From Candidatus Nanohalarchaeota archaeon (GTDB lineage Archaea > EX4484-52): a DNA stretch of 17,385 nt. The DNA lies in NCBI GenBank assembly GCA_003660905.1, contig QMVB01000016.1:1-17385 (forward strand), given 5' to 3'. Shown here piece after piece: positions 8,026 to 16,002 of the stretch. Below the pieces are notes generated by a model. The model was given only the letters and a program-made list of their open reading frames with translations. It did not search any database and was not told the origin of the DNA. Numbering within the stretch: position 1 is the first letter of the stretch; every line of letters begins with the position of its first letter. The position numbers were made by a program, and so were the translations under genes.

Positions 8026-10100
8026 AATCAGATACCAGAAGAAAGGCAATAATACACCTGTTTGAAAGTATTATTGCTGCTGTTATTCTTTCAGGATATT
8101 TCTACTTTGTTTTTTCATCATATGAAACTCAAGTGGTGCAGAGTGAAATGATTACAGAGGAAAAACTCCAGACTGAGCTTTATTCTTTGATGGCTGCTTT
8201 TAAATACACTAATGCATCTTATTTTATCGAGGATGCAAAAGAAGAGCAGATGCATCTTATATTGAAATATTTCATAGGCATAGGCAAAGGCTATAGTCTG
8301 GTGACAAACGGTCTGCCCAAAAAGCAATTGTTGATTGGCGTTGTTTCTCAGGGCAGCAGTTTGGTTTCAACAGGTTCTGTTGCATGCAACCCTCCAATTG
8401 CCGGTACTTCTTGTTATTCCGGTACATTCAAGGGAAAATCAATCATGATTGCAAATGTGGCTTCCGATGAAATAAATGCCTTATTTGTCGATTATGATTC
8501 CGACGGAGCTTTTAATGCTCCTGATGAAGGACCATTTTTGCAGGGCACGATTGTGAACATATCCAATAATATTTACGGTTTTGCAATCAATGATACATTA
8601 AAGGAAATCCTCTTCTTCAGTGCAGAAGACACAGTAAAGCTGGCAGAAAAGCTGAATGTGCGCATGTTCAGCAAATCAGCCCCTTTTTATTTGAATCAAA
8701 GGGAAGTTGAGTTCACTCTAAGACCTGCTTCATTGGATGAAAGCTATGAGTCCCTGAGCAAGAATGATATCCTGTTTTTTTACAATTACAGGAATCTTGC
8801 GCTCTATGAGTCAAAGCTCAAGGAATTCATGGAGGATAGGAAAACATTGTTTGAAATAACAACAGCATCCCTCGTTTGTCACAACGACAACGTTCAAAAA
8901 TATATTTTCAACCTCCAGAAAAATCCCGGGTTTGATTTGTTTGGTCCAAGCCACAGGACTGGAGGAGATACCAATATTTCCCTGAATTCCGATTTTCTCG
9001 ACATGAGCGTAAAGGCGTATTTAGATGACAATGAAATCATAGTAAAAACAAAAAGATACTATCCGGAATTGAATTACAGCGAAGAAAGCGGAGGAGCATT
9101 AAATAACAGTATTGATGACAGGACCGCATTTGCAGCCATAATGGGCGCAAACAATACAGTGTTTTATTTTGCTATTGTAAAGAATTTAGGGACATATTCT
9201 CATTTGTACATAAGCAATGAGACGAATTTTACCGGAAAACCATACTATATTGAAGGAAATGAAATTTCCCTGGGTTCTTACAACTATTCAATTGAGGAAA
9301 TCGACACATATGGGCGGTTTGTTAAATTAAGAACCGTTTTCAAAAAATACAGGTTTCCTGACAGGGCATGGGAAATGCCATATGTATATGTTCATCCATA
9401 CAAGCGCATGTATGACACAGACGAGCAGTTCATACTGCTCAAGCAAAACAGGACGTACAATCAGACGCAATACGCAATAGGAGAGAATATTTCAACCTCA
9501 GGCATATTCAGAATTCTTAGTAAAAATGAGGCAAAGGCAAAGGGCATATTTTGTTCTGATGGCAGTATTGGCTTTCCTGCAAAAACATCCAATATTTCTC
9601 TGGATCCGCTTAATCCAAGCGATAGTAAAGTAGAGGTTGCTGTTGCAAATTGCTCTGATTTGTCCGGTGGTGTGATGGATAGTTTCTATATAGATATTCC
9701 TCCACTGACAAATAATTCTCTCTTTAACAATACTTTCGAGGGCCCTTTTAGTGTCTGGCAGGGAGAGGATGTTTTGAGGCTTAATAGCGAATACTATAAA
9801 ATTCATTTAACTCCCACGGGAAACTTTAATTTGACGCTGTTGAGAAGATGGCCTATTCCCGTTGCAATCATAAGCAAATCCGCGGAAAAAGGAGCCGCTG
9901 TATGGATGGTGAATCCAGGGAACTCTTCTGAAGGATGGGCAATAGTGAAATCCACTCTTGCTGCATTTTCAGACAAGAGAGACGACATTATTTTGCCAAA
10001 TCCATCGAGGAGAAATTCTCTTTTTGCAGAGGATGTGTTTTTTTCAAAAGGGAGCATTTATGTTCCATATACTGTTAAACTAGGTGTTTGGTATCCATAA
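8022..10100 (+). CDS. Secreted protein with N-terminal membrane anchor, function unknown
   Basis: I do not recognise this 692-residue protein. A short basic start (KSDTRRK) is followed by one hydrophobic segment (about 16-33, SIIAAVILSGYFYFVF). A Glu at residue 15 just before that segment gives a type IV pilin-like look, but no clear prepilin peptidase site is visible. The rest is soluble, Asn/Ser/Tyr-rich, and holds N-x-S/T sequons, so it should lie outside the membrane. FVDYDSDGAFNAPDEGPF (155-172) fits a calcium-binding EF-hand-like loop with Asp157, Asp159 and Asp161. There is a Cys pair (122 and 131) and no C-terminal anchor. The start ATG overlaps the stop of the MCM-like gene, and the end overlaps the DHH gene by 17 nt, so translation is probably coupled. 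A secreted protein between two proteins that look nucleic-acid related is unexpected. Confidence 0.85.
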   Translation: MKSDTRRKAIIHLFESIIAAVILSGYFYFVFSSYETQVVQSEMITEEKLQTELYSLMAAFKYTNASYFIEDAKEEQMHLILKYFIGIGKGYSLVTNGLPKKQLLIGVVSQGSSLVSTGSVACNPPIAGTSCYSGTFKGKSIMIANVASDEINALFVDYDSDGAFNAPDEGPFLQGTIVNISNNIYGFAINDTLKEILFFSAEDTVKLAEKLNVRMFSKSAPFYLNQREVEFTLRPASLDESYESLSKNDILFFYNYRNLALYESKLKEFMEDRKTLFEITTASLVCHNDNVQKYIFNLQKNPGFDLFGPSHRTGGDTNISLNSDFLDMSVKAYLDDNEIIVKTKRYYPELNYSEESGGALNNSIDDRTAFAAIMGANNTVFYFAIVKNLGTYSHLYISNETNFTGKPYYIEGNEISLGSYNYSIEEIDTYGRFVKLRTVFKKYRFPDRAWEMPYVYVHPYKRMYDTDEQFILLKQNRTYNQTQYAIGENISTSGIFRILSKNEAKAKGIFCSDGSIGFPAKTSNISLDPLNPSDSKVEVAVANCSDLSGGVMDSFYIDIPPLTNNSLFNNTFEGPFSVWQGEDVLRLNSEYYKIHLTPTGNFNLTLLRRWPIPVAIISKSAEKGAAVWMVNPGNSSEGWAIVKSTLAAFSDKRDDIILPNPSRRNSLFAEDVFFSKGSIYVPYTVKLGVWYP

Positions 10101-11190
10101 AAAATATCTTGAATCATTTAAGTCATATATTTTGGGAATCAAAAAAGGAGACAATATTGCGATTATGTATCATACTGACTGCGATGGCATTTGCTCCTGC
10201 CTGATCATCAAAAAAACAATAGCGCATTTGCTCGGCAAAGATTCATTTATTTTTACCCAGAAGCAGGGAAAAATTGCCGTTATTCCGGCAACAGTTGAAT
10301 TGCTGAAGAAAAAGAAAATCACCAAATTTATTGCAGTTGACATGGCAGTTGATGAGGATGAGGAACCAATCAGGGAAATAGAGAAATTTGCCGATATCCT
10401 GATAATAGACCACCACATAAAAAAGGCGGATTTGAGTTCGGGCAAGACTGTTTTTATAAAGGCGCAGGATTATGAAAGCAGCATTGACTCCTCAAAATAT
10501 CCTGCATCAAAGCTGTGCTTTGATTTGGCAACTCCTATGATTGAGGGCGGCGGTAGCAGGCGTCTGATAAATGATTTGAAATTCATAAGCTCTATCGGGA
10601 TAAGCGGAGATGCAGGATATGATTTCTGGGCGCAAAAAAAGTTTTTGGCAAAAAATGACAAGGAAAAAATCCAGAAGATAGACCACATAATTTCTTCATA
10701 TATTTCAATAAAAGGAAAATTCAATTCAATTGTCCGCATTTTGGAAGAGGACAATATTGAGCAGAAAATAAACAAGAGGATTGTGGAGAACAAAGATATT
10801 TCTCAGTATTATTTTGATATCCAGAAAGAGCTGGAAAGGCTGATTCTGGAAATAGACCACAAGGCGCGTTTTCTAAAAGACAGGAAAGGAAACATAAAGC
10901 TTGTTTTTTATTCTATCCAGTCAAGATACAATATAAAGTCTATTTTGGCAAACAAAATATCTTTTGAGGATTTTCCGACGTCCACTGTTGTGGTTGAAAA
11001 AAATGGGGGATTTAGCGCAAGAAACCAGACATTTAAGATTTCAATGAATGACATGGTAAAGACGGCAACAAAAGGCATAGAAGGAGCTGGCGGAGGCGGT
11101 CATATCCCTGCTGCGGGAGGATATGTTCCAAAGGAGAATGTTGAAGAATTTTTTAAAAATGTTGTTGAATATATTGAAAGGAGAGTTTGA
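10084..11190 (+). CDS. DHH/DHHA1 family phosphoesterase (RecJ/Cdc45-like superfamily)
   Basis: The 368-residue protein carries all the main DHH motifs: HTDCDG (30-35), AVDMAVDED (84-92), IIDHH (107-111) and SGDAGYD (174-180). These provide the aspartates and histidines that bind two Mn2+ ions. The C-terminal DHHA1 domain ends with AGGGGHIPAAGG (335-346), the substrate-binding glycine motif. Members of this superfamily include RecJ-type 5'-3' exonucleases, nanoRNase/pAp phosphatases and the archaeal Cdc45/GAN proteins that work with GINS and MCM. I cannot assign the substrate. The start is taken as GTG at 10084, because a TAG lies immediately upstream in frame and the next ATG (10165) would remove the beginning of the domain. 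It overlaps the previous gene by 17 nt. Its presence in the operon of an MCM-like gene favours a DNA-replication or repair role. Confidence 0.9.
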   Translation: MFGIHKKYLESFKSYILGIKKGDNIAIMYHTDCDGICSCLIIKKTIAHLLGKDSFIFTQKQGKIAVIPATVELLKKKKITKFIAVDMAVDEDEEPIREIEKFADILIIDHHIKKADLSSGKTVFIKAQDYESSIDSSKYPASKLCFDLATPMIEGGGSRRLINDLKFISSIGISGDAGYDFWAQKKFLAKNDKEKIQKIDHIISSYISIKGKFNSIVRILEEDNIEQKINKRIVENKDISQYYFDIQKELERLILEIDHKARFLKDRKGNIKLVFYSIQSRYNIKSILANKISFEDFPTSTVVVEKNGGFSARNQTFKISMNDMVKTATKGIEGAGGGGHIPAAGGYVPKENVEEFFKNVVEYIERRV

Positions 11191-11201
11191 TTGCCTAAGT
11201 A

Positions 11202-11762
11202 TTATATTTGCCGTCTATGCTTTGCCAGAACAATATGCATATTCTCAAGGGAATGCATTGCATTATTAAATGCAGAATTGATTTCGTTGAAATAATTGTT
11301 ATCGAGGACGATAAATTTCTTTTTCCCTCCATGCATATAATATAGTTTTGGCTTTATTCCAGAGAAGATGATTTCGCCATGGGCAAATTTGTCTCTTGTT
11401 TCAATGACATCCTGGATTAGTCTGCATAAGCGTTTTCTTGATTCCTCTTTTTCAAAGTTGATTATTTTTCTTTTTGTCAATTCCCGGAATATTTTTAGTT
11501 TGTTCATGAAAGTAAAGAATTCTTTTTCCAAAAAGAGTTCCTTAAATAATATTCTTTTTCTTCTATCCATACCAAAGAATACAGTTGTAATTACTCCGTC
11601 GAGTTTTTGCTCTATCATCAGAGCAATGCTTATCACTCTTCCACGAATAGTTATCAGGGCTTCATTCTGCTCTTTGATATTGTGTAGTTCTTTTTCTGTA
11701 ATTATCCAGCGTTTTCCCATAGGGAGGTCTTCAGGGTTTGTTATTTTGAAAGGTATTGCCAT
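11202..11762 (-). CDS. Small HEPN-like helical protein with R-x4-H motif
   Basis: This 186-residue protein begins at the ATG whose complement lies at 11760-11762 (MAIPFKITNPEDLP). A longer reading frame runs 23 codons upstream, but that part lies inside the tRNA and is rejected. The body is helical and charged. The segment IRGRVISIALMIEQKLDGVI is followed by ETRDKFAHGEI (residues 121-131), where Arg123 and His128 make the R-x4-6-H motif of HEPN domains. HEPN proteins are often metal-independent ribonucleases, including toxins and tRNA-cleaving enzymes, but many are inactive. No nucleotidyltransferase partner is beside it. The gene starts 19 nt after tRNA-Ala on the same strand, so it is probably cotranscribed with it. 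The next gene ends convergently 11 nt from its stop. Confidence 0.72.
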   Translation of the reverse strand: MAIPFKITNPEDLPMGKRWIITEKELHNIKEQNEALITIRGRVISIALMIEQKLDGVITTVFFGMDRRKRILFKELFLEKEFFTFMNKLKIFRELTKRKIINFEKEESRKRLCRLIQDVIETRDKFAHGEIIFSGIKPKLYYMHGGKKKFIVLDNNYFNEINSAFNNAMHSLENMHIVLAKHRRQI

Positions 11763-11781
11763 ATTATTAACTATTGCTATA

Positions 11782-11854
11782 TGGACGGGGCGGGATTCGA
11801 ACCCGCGGCCTCTGCCATGCCGAGGCAGCACTCTACCAACTGAGCTACCAGCCC
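11782..11854 (-). tRNA. tRNA-Ala (anticodon GGC), with C33 and an acceptor mismatch
   Basis: The reverse strand folds into a 73-nt cloverleaf. It has a D stem GCTC/GAGT with an 8-nt loop holding G18 G19, an anticodon stem CTGCC/GGCAG, a 5-nt variable loop and a T arm GCGGG-TTCGAAT-CCCGC, with discriminator A73. The anticodon GGC is at 11819-11821. The acceptor pair is GGGCTGG with CCCGTCC and contains the G3-U70 wobble that identifies tRNA-Ala. Two oddities stand out: position 33 is C (11822) instead of the nearly universal U, and position 5 (U) faces C68. CCA is not encoded and no intron is present. Its promoter is probably the TATA-like element at 11878-11887. Confidence 0.93.
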
Positions 11855-11877
11855 GTGTGTAATATATATTAGGGATG

Positions 11878-11887
11878 TTTATAAAAA
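11878..11887. promoter_or_regulatory. Near-palindromic TATA element shared by tRNA-Ala and RqcH genes
   Basis: TTTATAAAAA reads as a TATA box on both strands. On the minus strand its centre is about 26-28 nt before the 5' end of tRNA-Ala (11854), the expected archaeal spacing. On the plus strand the same spacing gives a start near 11908, about 5 nt before the ATG at 11914. A second AT-rich element, AATATATATT (11861-11870), is an alternative for the plus strand only, as it is too close to the tRNA. Confidence 0.5.
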
Positions 11888-11913
11888 GTTATTTTGATAG
11901 ATGGAATTATACT

Positions 11914-13869
11914 ATGCTTCAAAGAAACCCAACAAGCTTTGACATTAAATTCCTCTCAGGAGAGCTGAACGAAAAACTAAAGAATGCAAGAGTGCAGAAG
12001 GTTTTTTCATTTATCCCCGGGAAGAGAAAAGAGAATATGGAAATTCATATCCTGCTTCATATTCCTTCAAAAGGCACGCACAGGTTGATAATAAGTCCGG
12101 GTAAAATATTTTTGACAAAAAAGCCAGTGGTGCATGACGAGAGTTCAGGCAATTTTGCCCTGTATTTGAGAAAGCATTTGAAGTCAAAGAGGATAATCGG
12201 CATAAAACAGCATAATTTCGACAGGGTCGTGATTGTGGAATTCGAGGAAAATTATCTGGTCTGCGAACTTTTCGGCAAAGGCAATATTATTTTTTTGGAC
12301 AAGGAAAAGAATATTTTAGCCATCAGGACGAGAAAAATATGGAGCGGTCGGGCATTGACCCGGGGAGAAAAATATATATTCCCTCCTGAGTCAGACAGCA
12401 TTTTTTCAGTCAAAAAAGAAGAATTTGCCAAAATGCTCAAACAATCGCCAAAAATGATTGTGGCTTTTCTTTCAGCAGAGCTGTCTGCCGGGAGCCAATA
12501 TGCAAATGCGATATGCAATATGGCAAATATTGGCAAGGCAGAGATATGCAGCAGGCTGGATGAAAAGCAGGCAGATTCTCTTTTCAGGCAAATCAAGGCA
12601 TTGACCAACGCAGAAAAAAAGCCTTTTGTTGTTGAGGGAGAAAACAGGGAAATTCTGGATTTCTATCCTGTCAAAATACCGCAGGCAGGAAAAAAGCAGT
12701 TCAAAGAAAGCTTTATTGATGCTGTTGAGGCATATTGCATACAGGATTGCAAAATGCAGGAAGGCGGGAAAGCGGCTGAAGAAGAAGAAAAAGAGGTAAA
12801 AAAAAGAGATACTATTCTGGCAAGCCAGATGAAAAACAAGGAAAAAATAGAGAAGAAAATCAGCAAAGCAACCAATGCAATAAATGCAATAAAGCAAAAT
12901 TACCAGGTTCTTGAGGCGATTTTGTCTGATACAAACAATGCTCTTTTGAAATTCAAAATCAGCGAGGTAAGGCAGAAAATACTGACTGCAAAAAAAACAG
13001 GCAAGGCAGGAAACATAAATATAATAGAGAATATTGACGAGAAGACAAAAGAAATCAGCTTTGTTATTGATGGAGTAAAATTCAAATTTTCTTTAAATAA
13101 GACAATAGAGCAAAATCTTGCCCTATATTATGATGAACTAAAAAAAACAAAGGCAAAGATTGAGCGCCTTGCAGCAGTTCAAAAACAGCAGGCAAAAACT
13201 GTTGAAAAAAAGCATAAAAAAATCAAGGCAAAGCCCGTTCAGGTTCAAAAGCAGTGGTATCACAGGTTTCGCTGGTTTTTCACTTCCAACAATATTCTTG
13301 CAGTCGGGGGGAAAACCGCCCAGCAGAATGAGGAAGTAATCAAGAAATATGCCAAGGACAAAGATTTGGTCTTTCACTGTGATATTGCAGGTTCTCCTTT
13401 TGTTGTGATGAAGACAAGCCAGGCGAAGAACGAGCCGACAAAAGAGGATTTGTATGAGACTGCTGTATTTAGTGCCGTTCATTCAAAGGCATGGAGAGTC
13501 GGAATCGGGGCGATTGAATCTTATTGGGTGAAAAGGGAACAGGTTACAAAAAAAGCCCCGAGCGGCGAGTATATAGGGACTGGCTCTTTTATGATTTACG
13601 GGAAGAAAAATATCATCAAGACGGTGCTTGAATATGCAATTGGGTTTGCTGATAGGAGAGTGATTTTTGGTCCTGTTGATGCAGTACAAAAACAGACAGG
13701 CAAATTCATAGTGATTATTCCTGGAGATGTTCCGAAAACTAAGTTGGCAAAGCAGGCAAAAGAAGTTCTGGCGGAGAAATTAAATAAGGAAGAGAAAGAG
13801 ATTTTAAGGTTGGTGAACGTAAACGATATTGAAAATGCTCTGCCTGGGCTGAGCGGGAATTTGAAATAA
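11914..13869 (+). CDS. rqcH: Rqc2/RqcH homologue (NFACT family, ribosome quality control)
   Basis: RqcH/Rqc2/NEMF proteins bind 60S or 50S subunits blocked by a nascent chain and add a C-terminal tail; bacterial RqcH adds alanine. The 651-residue form starts at the ATG at 11914 (MLQRNPTSFDIKFLSGEL), the usual beginning of the NFACT-N domain. The frame also allows ATG at 11875, which adds 13 residues without family resemblance. Residues below count from 11914. NFACT-N spans about 1-270 and includes FDR at 102-104, matching the Asp-Arg pair needed for tRNA binding in RqcH. A lysine/glutamate-rich coiled coil (about 295-445) carries the central M domain. NFACT-R (about 448-570) begins WYHRFRWFFTSNNILAVGGK and includes HCDIAGSPFVVMK. 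No large NFACT-C domain is visible, as is usual for prokaryotes. It lies divergently beside tRNA-Ala. Confidence 0.95.
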   Translation: MLQRNPTSFDIKFLSGELNEKLKNARVQKVFSFIPGKRKENMEIHILLHIPSKGTHRLIISPGKIFLTKKPVVHDESSGNFALYLRKHLKSKRIIGIKQHNFDRVVIVEFEENYLVCELFGKGNIIFLDKEKNILAIRTRKIWSGRALTRGEKYIFPPESDSIFSVKKEEFAKMLKQSPKMIVAFLSAELSAGSQYANAICNMANIGKAEICSRLDEKQADSLFRQIKALTNAEKKPFVVEGENREILDFYPVKIPQAGKKQFKESFIDAVEAYCIQDCKMQEGGKAAEEEEKEVKKRDTILASQMKNKEKIEKKISKATNAINAIKQNYQVLEAILSDTNNALLKFKISEVRQKILTAKKTGKAGNINIIENIDEKTKEISFVIDGVKFKFSLNKTIEQNLALYYDELKKTKAKIERLAAVQKQQAKTVEKKHKKIKAKPVQVQKQWYHRFRWFFTSNNILAVGGKTAQQNEEVIKKYAKDKDLVFHCDIAGSPFVVMKTSQAKNEPTKEDLYETAVFSAVHSKAWRVGIGAIESYWVKREQVTKKAPSGEYIGTGSFMIYGKKNIIKTVLEYAIGFADRRVIFGPVDAVQKQTGKFIVIIPGDVPKTKLAKQAKEVLAEKLNKEEKEILRLVNVNDIENALPGLSGNLK

Positions 13870-13896
13870 AGCTTATTAAAAAGAACACAATAAAAT

Positions 13897-13946
13897 CCTT
13901 AGAAAAATATCTTTTTAGGCTTGTTTTATAGTATTTATGATTTTTT
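13897..13946 (+). terminator. Possible terminator region after rqcH
   Basis: About 27 nt after the rqcH stop there is an imperfect inverted repeat, CCTTAGAAAAA then CTTTTTAGG (13897-13919). Further T runs follow (12 T of 17 across TTGTTTTATAGTATTTA, and six T at 13941-13946). The hairpin is weak and AT-rich, so the T runs are the stronger signal. Confidence 0.35.
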
Positions 13947-14029
13947 ACAGATTAAAAAAAATAGGTTTAAAAACGTTTTTCTTTTTTATAGTTAGTTCGC
14001 GGCATAGTCGGGAATGTAACAAGCATATT

Positions 14030-14039
14030 TATTTATATG
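14030..14039 (+). promoter_or_regulatory. Candidate TATA box for the 23S rRNA transcript
   Basis: TATTTATATG lies about 43 nt before the inferred 5' end of 23S. A start 26 nt downstream would fall near 14061, leaving a short leader for processing. The 208-nt gap between rqcH and 23S holds no 16S gene, no tRNA and no convincing ORF. Another AT-rich element, TTTAAAAA (13966-13973), is a second candidate. Confidence 0.4.
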
Positions 14040-16002
14040 CAATGAGTGTCATAGGTTTAATAATTAGGTAATTTGGAATATGCAAACACCAATCTATGTA
14101 ATGGATGGTTTGGCTTTAGAGCTGAAGAATGGCGTGGCAAGCTGCGAAATGCCGCGGATAGAGGCATGCACTCTTAAACCCGCGGATGCCAGAATGCGTT
14201 AAGCAAATACTTCCAATTTAGGAAGAGGGAACGCAGGGAATTGAATCATCTTAGTACCTGCAGGAAGAGAAATCAATAGAGATGCCGTTAGTAAAGTCGA
14301 TCGAAAACGGTAAAGATTAAAGTGAATCCACTGTAGCAATACAGTCGGAGATGTGCTTTGTGCATACTTCCTGAATTTGAATCTTAAATGCCCTGGGAAG
14401 GGATGCCGTAGAGGGTGACAGCCCCGTAAGAGTAAAAAGACAGGAAAAGCGCAAGAAGAGTATCTTATGTTGAAAATCATGAGAGAATATGGGAGCCAAA
14501 AGCTTCTAAATCTAAATACTACTAAAGTCCGATAGCGAACAAGTACGGTGACGGAAAACAGAAAAGCACCTGCAAAAGGGAGTGAAAAGAACCTGAAATT
14601 ACATAGTTATAGTTTTCGTTTTGAAAAACGAGACAGGGAGTGTTTTTAAGTGGTGAGGTTAAATGCTTTTTTAGCATGGAGCCGAAGCGAAAGCAAGTCT
14701 TTGCAATGCTTGTCATGAGAGAGAGCGTGTTAATAGCGCGTTTAATCACTTGGAAACTACCTGAAACCGGACGATCTATTCCTGGGCAGGATGAAATGTG
14801 GCGAAAGCCGCATGGAGGTCCGCAATCGTCAGTATACAGTCTCCGAGTGACTTGGGAATAGGAGTGAAATGTTAGTCGAGTCCGGTAATAGCAGGTTCCT
14901 TCTGAAATGGCCCGTAGGCCAGCCTCGTCCGAGATGGATATGAGTGTAGAGATACTGATCAGGTGTTTGGGGGAGAAATCCTTCGGCACTTTTTCAAACT
15001 CCGAAGCTTATATCGTCGTTGAAGGCGGGAGTGAGCGGTTTTGGTTAATCTGATATCCGCAAATGGGAAACAGCCCAAACAGGAGTTAAGGCCCCAAAAT
15101 AATCTCTAAGTGTAAATTAAGATTGTCTTTTTCCTAAGACAATAGGGAGGTAGGCTCAGAAGCAGCCATCCTTTAAAGAAAGCGTAACAGCTCACCTATC
15201 TAGGGAAAGGGCGTCGTAAATGGACGGGACTAAGAGATTTGCCGATACTCTTGATTATTTTAAACAAAATAATATAGTAAGAAGGTGTTGTGTGTGGTAA
15301 GAAGCAATGGCGTAAGTTGTTGTGGACCGCATTCAAACAAGAATCCTGTCGTTAGTAGCAGAAAGTGAGGTGAGAATCCTCATCACCGAAAGGGCCAGGG
15401 TTTCTCGGCAATGTTCGTCAACCGAGAGTTAGTCGATCCTAATTTTGCATCCAACTGGATGTATGAGAAAGGGAAAGGCGTAAATATTCGTCTACTGAAC
15501 AAAAAGTTGCGGCGACGCTTTATTTATTCCTGATGAGTTCGGGATATGCCAATACAAATGCATAATTTGTACTAAATCTATAATTCTGGGGAGTGTGGTA
15601 ATCACGAGAACCAGAAGAAAGGATGAATGGGTCTGCTTATGCAGACTTTGGCTGAGTTCCGGACTTCTTAAAAAGGGAATGAAAATTGCTTTTTGTACAA
15701 TCGTACCAAGAACCATTACTGGTGCCCCTGGGTGAAAAACCCAAGGTGTTTCAGGTTAATCCATCTTAAGGAATTCAGCAAATTAGCCCCGTATCTTTGG
15801 TAGAAGGGGTGCCTATAACCTGTATTTCGGTACAGTGTCGTAGGCTTCAATAACAAGGGGACCCCGACTGTTTATCAAAAACGTAGCTGACTGCAAGCCT
15901 GAAAAGGTTAGTATAGTCAGTGATTCTTGCCCAGTGCTAGTATCTAAAACTCCGGTTCAACGGAGCAAAGGACTGGTAAACGGCGGTCGTAACTCTGACG
16001 AT

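Noticed and set aside
11763..11831. 23-codon N-terminal extension of the HEPN-like protein
   Set aside because: The extension lies almost wholly inside tRNA-Ala; the ATG at 11760-11762 avoids the overlap.
11368..11862. 164-residue plus-strand reading frame opposite the HEPN-like gene
   Set aside because: It runs through the tRNA, has a Ser/Phe/Ile-rich antisense-like composition and no family features, while the minus-strand frame shows a coherent RDKFAHG motif.
11875..11913. Upstream ATG start for rqcH
   Set aside because: It adds 13 residues with no resemblance to the NFACT-N beginning and would place the start before the best-spaced TATA element; kept only as an alternative.
14199..15716. 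Several reading frames of 60-155 codons on both strands in the 23S region
   Set aside because: They fall in conserved rRNA sequence and have no independent coding support.
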